From Actinoplanes italicus (lineage in GTDB: Bacteria; Actinomycetota; Actinomycetes; Mycobacteriales; Micromonosporaceae), in the NCBI RefSeq assembly GCF_003001815.1, contig NZ_PVMZ01000002.1, positions 124,001 through 188,000 on the forward strand: a stretch of 64,000 nucleotides of DNA, written 5' to 3'. The notes under the pieces were generated by a model. That model had not been told where the DNA came from, searched no databases, and saw nothing but the letters and a program-made list of their open reading frames with translations. The position numbers and the translations under genes were made by a program. Positions 17,821-26,008 of this stretch are shown piece by piece (position 1 is the first letter of the stretch; each line of letters begins with the position of its first letter).

Positions 17821-18969
17821 TCAGAAAAGGTCGCCGAGCAGTCCGCCCAGGACTCCCTCGTCCTCTTCGCTCTTCGGTTTGTCGGTCGTGCCGAAGGGCT
17901 CGGCCGGTGCCTGGGTGTCGGTGCCGTCCGTGGCGGTCGGCGTCGCACCCGGGGCGGTGGACTTGCCCGGCACGACGGTCTGACCGGTCGTTCCCGGGTC
18001 CGCCGTGGCGCCCGACTTGGTCGGCTTCGGCGTCGTGGCCTGGCCGTTCTGCCGGTTGCCGGTCTTGCTGTGACCACCCTGCGGTGACGTCGCCGCGGTG
18101 TCACCGTCATCGGTGGCCGGGCAGTCGCGCAGCTTGGGCCCGAGCGCGTCGGAACCGGCCGTGGTGACCTTGTCGCAGCCCAGTCCGGATCGCAGGGCCT
18201 CGGCACGGTCGACGACGTCCTTCAGCAGGCCCAGCGACACGGTCGCCCGCTCGCGGTTGGCCGCGGAGAGCTTCTCCAGGGCCGGCGCGAACGTACCGCG
18301 CTGGTCACCGACGAAGTCGTCCAGTGTTGCCAGCGGCTTGCCGTTGCGCTGGGACACCGCCGACGTGGTGAGCAGCCGGACTCCCTTGCGGGTGTCGGCG
18401 TCCATGTCGTCCAGCACCAGCGCGAACTCCGGCTCGTCACCGGCCATCGCGACCGCCTCGGAGAGCCGGGTCCGAGCGAAGTCCAGCGACAGCTGCCCCC
18501 GCGTCACGTCGGATCCGGCGATCGCCAGCTGGGCGCGCTCGGTCTGGCGTTTGACGCTGTAGAGGGCGTCGCCTGGCGACGCGCTCTCGCTCGCCGCGGA
18601 GATCCCCGACACGGCCATCGCACCGGCGGCGACACCGATGACGATCGCCCCGCGGGCCCGGATCCGGCGGCCGAACAGTGAACGGCGGCCGGCGGGTTCG
18701 ACGACGGGTTCGGGATCGGCTTCGGCGGCGGTCCGCCCGATGCCGTCCCGCTCGGCCGTGGCGACCAGCATGGCGCGCAGGCCGACGCGGAACTCGGAGT
18801 CGACCGGTGCGCCGGGCCCGGCAGTGGAGAGCCGGTTGCTTATGGCGACCAGCCGGTTGATCTCCTCGTCGGCCTGCCCACGACTGTGGTGCCGACGGGC
18901 GCCACCGGCGTCGTCGATAAGTTCCGCGAAGCGCTCGGCACTCCGGGAGTTCGGGAATGCGAACTTCAC
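17821..18969 (-). CDS. DUF5667 membrane protein, candidate anti-sigma partner
   Basis: A 382-residue protein. The cytoplasmic N-terminus (1-about 125) is followed by one transmembrane segment, IVIGVAAGAMAVSGISA, and then a DUF5667 region with SPGDALYSVKRQTERAQLA. The last 100 residues are a low-complexity Thr/Pro/Gly tail. GTG at 18969 has AGGGGAGG upstream. It lies 175 nt downstream of the BldN-type sigma factor gene on the same strand. By analogy with RsbN, a membrane anti-sigma factor encoded next to bldN in Streptomyces, it may sequester that sigma factor; this is an inference from layout and topology. Confidence 0.72.
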   Translation of the reverse strand: MKFAFPNSRSAERFAELIDDAGGARRHHSRGQADEEINRLVAISNRLSTAGPGAPVDSEFRVGLRAMLVATAERDGIGRTAAEADPEPVVEPAGRRSLFGRRIRARGAIVIGVAAGAMAVSGISAASESASPGDALYSVKRQTERAQLAIAGSDVTRGQLSLDFARTRLSEAVAMAGDEPEFALVLDDMDADTRKGVRLLTTSAVSQRNGKPLATLDDFVGDQRGTFAPALEKLSAANRERATVSLGLLKDVVDRAEALRSGLGCDKVTTAGSDALGPKLRDCPATDDGDTAATSPQGGHSKTGNRQNGQATTPKPTKSGATADPGTTGQTVVPGKSTAPGATPTATDGTDTQAPAEPFGTTDKPKSEEDEGVLGGLLGDLF

Positions 18970-19144
18970 CGTGGGCACCTCCCCTCGCTCGTGACTGTCT
19001 CGCCGGCCTGCGGGCCGGCGTCGGCGACCGGACCGTGTGCCACGGTCCCGGGTCGCATCCGGACAAACGCGCGACACGCGGCCCCGGTTACGGGTGCGAG
19101 GCGTTGCCATCGGGTATCGGAGATCGACATCTTCGGGTGTGCGA

Positions 19145-20089
19145 TCAAGATTGGAACCCGTCGGGCAGGAGCCGGTTCAGGGCGCGGACCGCCCGGTACT
19201 GCAGGGCCTTGATGGCACCCTCGTTCTTGCCCATGGTCTGCGCGGTCTCGGCGACCGAGAAGCCCTGCAGGAACCGGAGCACGATGCATTCCTGCTGCTC
19301 CGGGTTGAGCTGCTTGACCGCGGTGAGCAGGGCGACGTTGGTGATGTGGTCGACCACCGCGGACTCCGGGCTGCCCTCCGGGCCCCGGTCCTCGCGGTCG
19401 GCGTCGAGCACGTCGCCGGTCGTCACCTCGAGGCGGTAACGGCCTGACTTGAAGTGGTCGGCGACCAGGTTCCGGGCGATGGTGACGAGCCAGGCGCCGA
19501 GGTCGCGGCCCTGCCAGGTGAAGCTGCCGATGCGCTTGAGCGCACGCAGGAACGTGTCCGAGGTGAGATCCTCGGCGAGCTGCCGGTTGCCCACGCGGAA
19601 ATAGACGAACCGGAAGACCGTGTCGACGTAACGGTCGTAGATCAGGCCGAAAGCCTCGGCCTCGCCGGCCTGGGCGCGTTCGACCAGGGCCCACACCTCG
19701 GCCGCGGGGTCGCCCCGGTCGGGCCTGGCCTTGGGTGGCGCGGACTCGGTCGGCGGGCCGGTGGTGCTCTGGGTCGGGAGGACCACGGTGTGGTCGCCGG
19801 CGACGGTCTCGCCCTCACCGATGTTGGAGCGCTGGCCCGCGGTGGGCTGCGCCGGTGGCCGTGGTGCGCCGGCCCGGCCGCCTCCGTTGCCCTTGCCGGC
19901 GTGCGGTGACGCGACGGCGGGCGGTCCGTTCAACGGGCGCCGGCTGCCGGTCTGCTTGGAGCTGTCGCCCCGGATGGCGTTGACGATCATCCCTCCTGAA
20001 TCCCGCAGGGCGTTCAGGCCCTCGGTCAGCGCGTGCCGGGCCGCGATGACATCGCGGTGGTACGAGTCGTCCGCGTACACATGAGTCAC
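19145..20089 (-). CDS. BldN-type ECF RNA polymerase sigma factor
   Basis: A 314-residue sigma-70 factor. Region 2 (about residues 150-215) contains F-G-L-I-Y-D-R-Y-V-D-T-V-F-R-F-V and AEDLTSDTFLRALKRI. Region 4 (about 250-310) contains LNPEQQECIVLRFLQGFSVA and N-E-G-A-I-K-A-L-Q-Y-R-A-V-R-A-L. About 130 disordered residues precede region 2, reminiscent of the pro-sequence of Streptomyces BldN. The GTG start is preceded by GAGGAGG. In Streptomyces, bldN lies close to rex-hemA as here, which supports the assignment; a role in development is likely but unproven. Confidence 0.85.
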   Translation of the reverse strand: MTHVYADDSYHRDVIAARHALTEGLNALRDSGGMIVNAIRGDSSKQTGSRRPLNGPPAVASPHAGKGNGGGRAGAPRPPAQPTAGQRSNIGEGETVAGDHTVVLPTQSTTGPPTESAPPKARPDRGDPAAEVWALVERAQAGEAEAFGLIYDRYVDTVFRFVYFRVGNRQLAEDLTSDTFLRALKRIGSFTWQGRDLGAWLVTIARNLVADHFKSGRYRLEVTTGDVLDADREDRGPEGSPESAVVDHITNVALLTAVKQLNPEQQECIVLRFLQGFSVAETAQTMGKNEGAIKALQYRAVRALNRLLPDGFQS

Positions 20090-20465
20090 TGCGCCTCCTC
20101 AGCCCGGCGGGCCTCCGGCGACAGTGAATCCGTCCCGCCAGACGTGAATTCACCGTAATTCCGTGCTTTGTAGGGCACAGCGGCCTCCTCGGGATGAGGG
20201 TCGGTCACTCAGAACAAAGTGGTCAATCACAACAAAATGGGTGAGCAACCGGCAAGAGTGCCAGCCTGCTTCACCCGTTGGTGTGTATTCCGTTACACAG
20301 AGCGGAAGTATTGCCGACTTCGGACACGAGGAGTCGCACACCGTGTGCGCTGAGCGCAAAGCCGCGAAACGCGCAGATCACGGCAACCCTCGTCAAGGTC
20401 ACCATGGCGGAACAAGCCGCATCCCGGACGGACCGCCTGTCCGACACCCCGGTCGGGAGCCGTTT
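20090..20465. promoter_or_regulatory. 376-nt divergent spacer between sigma factor and acyl-CoA ligase
   Basis: No gene is supported here. It is AT-richer than its flanks between about 20140 and 20330 and contains the perfect palindrome GTGAATTCAC (20144-20153) upstream of the sigma factor gene. It must hold promoters for both directions; I could not identify a convincing -35/-10 pair. Confidence 0.5.
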
Positions 20466-21920
20466 GTGCCAGACTCGGGCCTCGTGGAGGAACCCGCCCG
20501 TGACCCGGTCGCCGAGGCCGCCGGACGTCGCCCCGACCGGCTCGCACTGATCGCCGGCGACACCGTCGTCACCTGGGCGGAACTGGACACCCGGGTGTCC
20601 GCTGCCGCCCGCTGGATCGCTTCCCGCACCGCCCCCGGCGATCGAGTGGCGTTGCTGCTCGGCAACACCGTCGAGTTCGTCGTCGTCTATTTCGGAACGT
20701 TGCGCGCCGGCCGTGTCGCGGTGCCCCTCAACCCCGGCTACACCGCCGACGAGCGCGAGCACGCGATCACCGACTCCGGCGCCGCACTGATCGTGGACGG
20801 ACCGCCGGACACCGCGGGAACGGGCGACACGCCAGCTGTACCGAAAAGTAATGATCTTGCGGTTTTGCTCTACACCTCGGGCACCAGCGGGCGTCCGAAG
20901 GGCGCGATGCTCACCCACGCCGCACTCGCCGCCAACCATGACCAGCTGGATCGCATCGATCCACCGGTGGTCGGCCCGGACGACGTGGTACTGCTCGCCG
21001 TGCCGTTCTTCCATGCCTACGGGCTGAACACCGGGCTCGGCAGCGTCGCACACCACGCGGCGACCGGCGTGCTCGCCGAGCGTTTCGACCCGGCGGACTC
21101 CCTCGAACTGATCGCACGGCACTCGGTGACCGTCGCGGTCGGGGTGCCGGGGATGTATCAGGCCTGGCTCGGGCGGCCCGGAGCAGCCGAGGCGCTGCGT
21201 GGTGTGCGGACAGCGGTGTGCGGCGCGGCGCCGCTGGACACCGGCGTCGCGACGCGCTTCCGCGAACTGACCGGCAGGGCCATCCTGATCGGGTACGGCC
21301 TGACCGAGACCGCCCCGGTGCTGACCACGACCGCGGTGAGCGACCGGGACAAGCGGGGCTCGATCGGCCGGCCGCTGCCCGGCGTCGAACTGCTGCTGCG
21401 GACGAGCTCCGGATCCGAGCTGTGGCGCGACGGCACCGCCTCGGTCGACGAGGACCTGGAGGTCGCCGGGTCGGCCGGCACCGACCCCGGCGAGATCGTG
21501 GTGCGCGGCCCCAACCTGTTCCTCGGGTACTGGCCGGACGGTCGCGAGGGCCCCGGGCCGGACGGCTGGTGGCCCACCGGGGACGTGGCGTACGCCGACG
21601 GCGACGGCGACCTGGTGCTGGTCGATCGGATCGGCGAGCTGATCCTGGTGAACGGCTTCAACGTCTACCCGGCGGAGATCGAACGGGTGCTGATGGCGCA
21701 TCCGCGGGTGACCGGGGTGGCCGTGGTCGGGGTGCCGGACACCGTGACCGGGCAGCGGCCGCACGCGTACGTCACCGTCATCGGTGACCCCGCGCCCACC
21801 CCGACCGAGCTGCAGGTGTACTGCGCAACCCGGCTGGCCCGGTTCAAGCTGCCCGGTGTCGAGCTGGTGGACGGGTTGCCGCGAACGGTGATCGGCAAGG
21901 TACGGAAGAGGGACCTGTGA
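20466..21920 (+). CDS. Acyl-CoA synthetase / AMP-dependent ligase
   Basis: A 484-residue ANL-superfamily enzyme. The phosphate-binding loop is LLYTSGTSGRPKGAMLTH, the adenine motif is I-L-I-G-Y-G-L-T-E-T-A-P, the ribose-binding Asp is in WWPTGDVAYADGDGDL, and the C-terminal catalytic Lys is in VIGKVRKRDL. It would activate a carboxylic acid as acyl-AMP and transfer it to CoA; the substrate is not predictable. GTG at 20466 with GGGAG 6 nt upstream is preferred; a longer frame lacks coding character. It overlaps the glutaredoxin-like gene by 4 nt. Confidence 0.88.
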   Translation: MPDSGLVEEPARDPVAEAAGRRPDRLALIAGDTVVTWAELDTRVSAAARWIASRTAPGDRVALLLGNTVEFVVVYFGTLRAGRVAVPLNPGYTADEREHAITDSGAALIVDGPPDTAGTGDTPAVPKSNDLAVLLYTSGTSGRPKGAMLTHAALAANHDQLDRIDPPVVGPDDVVLLAVPFFHAYGLNTGLGSVAHHAATGVLAERFDPADSLELIARHSVTVAVGVPGMYQAWLGRPGAAEALRGVRTAVCGAAPLDTGVATRFRELTGRAILIGYGLTETAPVLTTTAVSDRDKRGSIGRPLPGVELLLRTSSGSELWRDGTASVDEDLEVAGSAGTDPGEIVVRGPNLFLGYWPDGREGPGPDGWWPTGDVAYADGDGDLVLVDRIGELILVNGFNVYPAEIERVLMAHPRVTGVAVVGVPDTVTGQRPHAYVTVIGDPAPTPTELQVYCATRLARFKLPGVELVDGLPRTVIGKVRKRDL

Positions 21921-22162
21921 GACTGACTCTGATCAGCCGGGTGGGCTGCCACCTGTGCGAGGTTGCCGAGCAGACGCTGGACCGGATCGCGCCCGGTGGG
22001 TGGCGCAAGGTCGACGTGGACTCCGACATCGAACTCGAGCGTGAGTACGGCGATCGCGTGCCCGTGCTGCTGCTGGACGGCAAGGAGCACGGCTACTGGC
22101 GGATCGAGGAGGAGCGCCTGCTCCGGGATTTGGCTCGACAGCCCGGTGAGCCCCGCCTGTAG
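21917..22162 (+). CDS. Glutaredoxin-like protein (DUF836, Rv0508-like)
   Basis: An 81-residue thioredoxin-fold protein with the redox motif C-H-L-C at residues 11-14, a VPVLLLDG strand carrying the cis-Pro, and a short C-terminal helix. It is the counterpart of Rv0508, located upstream of hemA in mycobacteria. It probably carries out thiol-disulfide exchange in the cytoplasm; the partner is unknown. The GTG start overlaps the stop of the ligase gene. Confidence 0.85.
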   Translation: MRLTLISRVGCHLCEVAEQTLDRIAPGGWRKVDVDSDIELEREYGDRVPVLLLDGKEHGYWRIEEERLLRDLARQPGEPRL

Positions 22163-22172
22163 GTTCTGGCGG

Positions 22173-22814
22173 GTGACTGAAAAGCATCTCGTCTGGGACT
22201 GGAACGGAACCCTTCTCGACGATCTTCATCTGGTCGTGTCGTCGAGCAACGTCGCCTTCGCCTCGGCCGGCGGCCGTGATGTGGACGCGGACGAGCACCG
22301 GCGGGCCTTCCGGCGTCCGGTCGCCGACTTCTACGCGGAGATGCTCGGCCGGGCGATCGACGAGGAGGAGTTCGGCCGTCTGGACCAGATCTTCCACGAC
22401 GCGTACCGCGTGGGACTGACCGACGTCTCACTGGCCGCCGACGCGCAGGCCGCCATCAAGGCCTGGCCGGGCAGCCAGTCGCTGCTGTCCATGTGGTTCC
22501 ACCACGAGCTGGTCCCGGCGGTCGACAGCTACGGGCTGAGCGGCCTGTTCGCCCGGATCGACGGGCTGCAGGCCGAGCTGGGCGGCGGGTTCAAGGCCGC
22601 ACACCTAGCCGCCCACCTGGCCGAGCTCGGCGTGGCCGGCGCCGACGTGGTGATGATCGGCGATTCGCTCGACGACGCCGACGCGGCCGAGTCGGTCGGG
22701 GGCCGGGCGGTGCTCTACGCCGGCGGGTTCACCGATCCCGCACGGTTGCGTGAATCCGGCCGTCCGGTCGCCGACACGCTGGTAGAGGCGGTAAAGATGG
22801 CCATGTCACTCTGA
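22173..22814 (+). CDS. HAD-family hydrolase
   Basis: A 213-residue haloacid dehalogenase-like phosphatase of the phosphoglycolate phosphatase type. Motif I is L-V-W-D-W-N-G-T-L-L, with the nucleophile Asp but Asn in place of the second Asp. Motif IV is V-M-I-G-D-S-L-D-D-A-D-A-A. The cap domain lies at about residues 20-85. The change in motif I removes the usual general acid/base, so activity may be altered. GTG at 22173 has TAGGTT 7 nt upstream (22160-22165), overlapping the previous stop codon, so it may also be transcribed separately. Confidence 0.82.
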   Translation: MTEKHLVWDWNGTLLDDLHLVVSSSNVAFASAGGRDVDADEHRRAFRRPVADFYAEMLGRAIDEEEFGRLDQIFHDAYRVGLTDVSLAADAQAAIKAWPGSQSLLSMWFHHELVPAVDSYGLSGLFARIDGLQAELGGGFKAAHLAAHLAELGVAGADVVMIGDSLDDADAAESVGGRAVLYAGGFTDPARLRESGRPVADTLVEAVKMAMSL

Positions 22815-22881
22815 GCTGAGTGGCCCTGGCGGGGTAGGAGCGGTAATACTCGACAGGTCGGCCCGACTAACACAGCCGGGT

Positions 22882-22911
22882 CGATCTTGTCCAATTGTCC
22901 CGACAAGATCG
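22882..22911. repeat. 10-bp perfect inverted repeat upstream of rex
   Basis: CGATCTTGTC (22882-22891) and GACAAGATCG (22902-22911) flank a 10-nt loop. It ends 4 nt before the Rex operator. It may terminate the upstream HAD transcript or serve as a second operator. Confidence 0.6.
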
Positions 22912-22915
22912 CGAT

Positions 22916-22944
22916 TTGTGCACGCCTTCACAAGCGCCTACTCT
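22916..22944 (+). promoter_or_regulatory. rex promoter with overlapping Rex operator
   Basis: TTGTGCACGCCTTCACAA at 22916-22933 matches the Streptomyces Rex operator consensus TTGTGAANNNNTTCACAA except for one base. The same TTGTGC hexamer serves as a -35, followed after exactly 17 nt by the -10 TACTCT (22939-22944). Rex bound here would cover the -35 and spacer, giving repression at low NADH/NAD+ and derepression when NADH rises. Confidence 0.82.
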
Positions 22945-23046
22945 GTGACTCCGACGAGCCCCGCTACCACAGCCACCCCACGAGGGTTTCACCGGTATCG
23001 CACAGACAGGGCTCACCGCAGGTTCGCCTCGTCGGCACGGAGTCAG

Positions 23047-23793
23047 ATGAGCCAGCAGCGTCACGGAAGCACGCCCGGCGGAGCCGATGGCGTCCCGGCC
23101 TTCCCGGATCTCCCGGAGGCGACCATCGCGCGACTTCCGGAGTACCTGCGCGCCCTCCATCACCTCGCCGAGACGGGCGCCGAGACGGTCTCCAGCGAGG
23201 GACTCGCCGCGGCCGCCGGGGTCAACTCGGCCAAGCTCCGCAAGGATCTTTCGCACCTGGGGTCGTACGGCACTCGCGGCGTCGGATATGACGTCGCGCT
23301 GCTCATCGACCAGATCGAGTACATCCTGGGTCTCGACAAGAACCGTGCGGTCTGCCTGGTCGGCGTCGGCAACCTCGGTCACGCGCTGGCCGGCTACGCC
23401 GGATTCGCCAGCCGCGGCTTCCGGGTGGTGGCGCTCTTCGACGCCGACCCGAAGAAGGTGGGCGAGGAGATAAACGGCCTCGCCGTGCGGCACATCGACG
23501 ATCTGGAGCGGGTCGCGGTGGAGGAGTCCATCGCGATCGGTGTGATAGCCACTCCGCCCGGCACCGCCCAGGCGGTCGCCGACGCGCTGGTCGCGGCAGG
23601 TGTGACAAGCATCCTCAACTTCGCCCCGGGGGTTTTGTCGGTGCCGTCCAACGTCGATGTCCGTAAGGTGGATCTCGCCATCGAGCTGCAGATCCTTTCT
23701 TTTCACGAGCACCGCAAAGCGTCCTTGACCGCGCTGCCCGGCGGCCGGGCACCCGCAGTGGCCAACGGCGATCAGGAGGCGGTCGGTTCGTGA
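23047..23793 (+). CDS. rex: Redox-sensing transcriptional repressor Rex
   Basis: A 248-residue homodimeric repressor. The N-terminal winged helix contains T-I-A-R-L-P-E-Y-L-R-A-L and V-N-S-A-K-L-R-K-D-L-S-H-L-G, the DNA recognition segment. The Rossmann domain has LVGVGNLGHALAGY and a second acidic strand end V-A-L-F-D-A-D. It senses the NADH/NAD+ ratio. The ATG at 23047 has GGAG upstream. It heads the rex-hemA-hemC-hemD-hemB set, as in Streptomyces, and probably represses its own promoter. Confidence 0.96.
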   Translation: MSQQRHGSTPGGADGVPAFPDLPEATIARLPEYLRALHHLAETGAETVSSEGLAAAAGVNSAKLRKDLSHLGSYGTRGVGYDVALLIDQIEYILGLDKNRAVCLVGVGNLGHALAGYAGFASRGFRVVALFDADPKKVGEEINGLAVRHIDDLERVAVEESIAIGVIATPPGTAQAVADALVAAGVTSILNFAPGVLSVPSNVDVRKVDLAIELQILSFHEHRKASLTALPGGRAPAVANGDQEAVGS

Positions 23794-25085
23794 ATCTCCT
23801 CAGCATCGGCGCGTCCTACCGCACGGCTGACGTCGCGGTCCTGGAACGCCTCGCCATTCCCGAGTCCGGCGTCCCCGAGCTGCTGCAGCGTCTCGTCGCG
23901 CAGCCGTACGTGGGTGAGGCGGTCGTCGTCTCCACCTGCAACCGGGTCGAGGTCTACGCGGCGGTCAGCGGTTTCCACGGCGGCCTCGGCGACATCTGCA
24001 ACGTGCTGTCCGAGCACTCCGGCATCCCGGCCAGCGAGCTCGCCGGCCACCTGTACGTGCACTACGGCGAGGCGGCGGTCCGCCACTCGTTCCGGGTGTC
24101 GTCCGGCCTCGACTCGATGGTCGTCGGCGAGGCGCAGATCCTCGGGCAGCTTCGCGACGCGTACCACTCCGCCACCGAGGTCGACTCGGCCGGCCGCCTG
24201 CTGCACGAGCTGATGCAGCAGGCGCTGCGGGTCGGCAAGCGGGCACACGCCGAGACCGGCATCGACAAGGCGGGCCAGAGCGTCGTGACGGCCGCCCTCG
24301 ATGTCGCCGCCGAGCACCTGGGTGGCGACCTCACCGGCCGTTCCGCGCTGGTCGTGGGCGCCGGCGCCATGGGCGCGCTGTCGGTCGCCACGCTGACCCG
24401 CAGTGGCGTCGGTCCGCTACGGATCACCAACCGCAGCCACGAGCGGGCCGACCGGCTCGCCGAGGCCTACGGCGCGATCGCGGTCCCGATCGAGCAGCTC
24501 GACGAGGTGCTGCGCGAGGTCGACATCGTGGTGTGCGCGACCGCCTCCACCGAGCCCGTGCTGACCCGGGCACGCCTGGAACGCGCCGGCAAGGAGCTGG
24601 TCGTCCTCGACCTGGCCGTGCCCCGCGACGTGGCGCCCGACGCCGTCGGCCTGCCCGGCGTGCTCATCGTCGACATCGACAGCCTGGCCAACAGCCGCCG
24701 CAGCAACCCGGCGGCCGCCGAGACCGCGGCGGTCGAGCAGATCGTCGCCGTCGAGGTCGACAACTTCCTCGGCTGGCTGCGCGGCGCCGAGATCGCCCCC
24801 ACCGTGGCCGCTCTGCGGACCCGGGCCGAGGAGGTCGTCTCCGCCGAGATGCGCAAGCTGATGTCCCGGCGGCCGGAATTCACCGAGGAGCAGCGGGCCG
24901 ACGTTTCCCGTACCCTGCACCGGGTCGTCCAGCAGCTGCTGCACTCGCCGACCGTGCGGGTCCGTCAGCTCGCCGCCGAACCCGGCGGTGACCAGTACGC
25001 GGCCCTGCTCCGCGAGCTGTTCGACCTCGATGTCCCGCTCGCCACGCACGCGGACGCCGTACCCGAGATCGGAGGCCGCTCATGA
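23790..25085 (+). CDS. hemA: Glutamyl-tRNA reductase
   Basis: A 431-residue enzyme that reduces glutamyl-tRNA(Glu) to glutamate-1-semialdehyde with NADPH, the committed step of C5 haem synthesis. The catalytic Cys50 lies in VVSTCNRVEVYA, the N-terminal block is LLSIGASYRTADVAVLER, and the NADPH domain has LVVGAGAMGALSVATL. A C-terminal dimerisation helix ends the protein. AGGAGG in the end of rex supplies the ribosome binding site, and the GTG start overlaps the rex stop codon. Confidence 0.97.
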   Translation: MNLLSIGASYRTADVAVLERLAIPESGVPELLQRLVAQPYVGEAVVVSTCNRVEVYAAVSGFHGGLGDICNVLSEHSGIPASELAGHLYVHYGEAAVRHSFRVSSGLDSMVVGEAQILGQLRDAYHSATEVDSAGRLLHELMQQALRVGKRAHAETGIDKAGQSVVTAALDVAAEHLGGDLTGRSALVVGAGAMGALSVATLTRSGVGPLRITNRSHERADRLAEAYGAIAVPIEQLDEVLREVDIVVCATASTEPVLTRARLERAGKELVVLDLAVPRDVAPDAVGLPGVLIVDIDSLANSRRSNPAAAETAAVEQIVAVEVDNFLGWLRGAEIAPTVAALRTRAEEVVSAEMRKLMSRRPEFTEEQRADVSRTLHRVVQQLLHSPTVRVRQLAAEPGGDQYAALLRELFDLDVPLATHADAVPEIGGRS

Positions 25086-26008
25086 CCGCGCTTCGCCTTG
25101 GCACCCGGGGCAGCGCCCTGGCGCTCACCCAGTCCCAGATGGTGGCCGACGCCCTGACCGCCGCGACCGGCCGCCAGGTCGAGCTGGTCCGGATCGTCAC
25201 ACCGGGCGACCGGTCCAGTGCCCCGATCGCCCGCATCGGCGTCGGTGTGTTCGTGTCCGCGCTGCGTGACGCGCTGCTGGCCGACGAGATCGACTTCGCC
25301 GTCCATTCGTACAAGGACCTGCCCACGGCCGCGCATCCGCAGCTGCACATCGCCGCGATCCCGCCGCGTGAGGACCCCCGTGACGCCCTGATCGCCCGCG
25401 ACGGTCTGACGCTGGCGGAGCTGCCGCCGGGATCGTCCATCGGTACCGGTGCGGTGCGCCGAATCGCGCAACTGCACGCCTTGGGCCTAGAGTTGCAGGT
25501 CACGCCGATCCGAGGGAACGTCGACTCGCGCATCGCCCGGGTACTCGGACCCGAGGCCGACCTCGATGCCGTCGTTCTCGCCCGGGCCGGTGTGGCGCGC
25601 CTCGGCCGATCGGCGGAGATCACCGAGACGCTCGACCCGATGCTCATGCTGCCCGCCCCGGCTCAGGGTGCGCTGGCCGTGGAGTGCCGGGCCGACGACA
25701 CCGACCTGATCGAGTTGCTGTCCGCTCTCGATCACGCACCGACCCGTGCCGCCGTGCTGGCGGAACGGTCGATGCTTGCCACGCTCGAGGCCGGGTGCTC
25801 CGCCCCGGTCGCGGCACACGCCGAGATCGCCGAAGGCGATGACGGTGACGAGATTTACCTGCGCGGTGCGGTGATCAGCCCGGATGGTGTCCGAGCCGTC
25901 CGACTGTCGCGCACCGGAACGCCCGCCGGCGCGGCGGAGATCGGCAAGGCGCTTGCCATCGATCTCCTCGACGCCGGAGCCGATACCCTGATGGGGAGCA
26001 CAGAATGA
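25082..26008 (+). CDS. hemC: Hydroxymethylbilane synthase (porphobilinogen deaminase)
   Basis: A 308-residue enzyme joining four porphobilinogen molecules into hydroxymethylbilane. The start is typical (LRLGTRGSALALTQSQ). The catalytic Asp79 is in VHSYKDLP, the arginine-rich substrate site is in GTGAVRRIAQL, and Cys239 in TLEAGCSAPV carries the dipyrromethane cofactor. The ATG overlaps the hemA stop in an ATGA junction. Confidence 0.97.
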   Translation: MTALRLGTRGSALALTQSQMVADALTAATGRQVELVRIVTPGDRSSAPIARIGVGVFVSALRDALLADEIDFAVHSYKDLPTAAHPQLHIAAIPPREDPRDALIARDGLTLAELPPGSSIGTGAVRRIAQLHALGLELQVTPIRGNVDSRIARVLGPEADLDAVVLARAGVARLGRSAEITETLDPMLMLPAPAQGALAVECRADDTDLIELLSALDHAPTRAAVLAERSMLATLEAGCSAPVAAHAEIAEGDDGDEIYLRGAVISPDGVRAVRLSRTGTPAGAAEIGKALAIDLLDAGADTLMGSTE

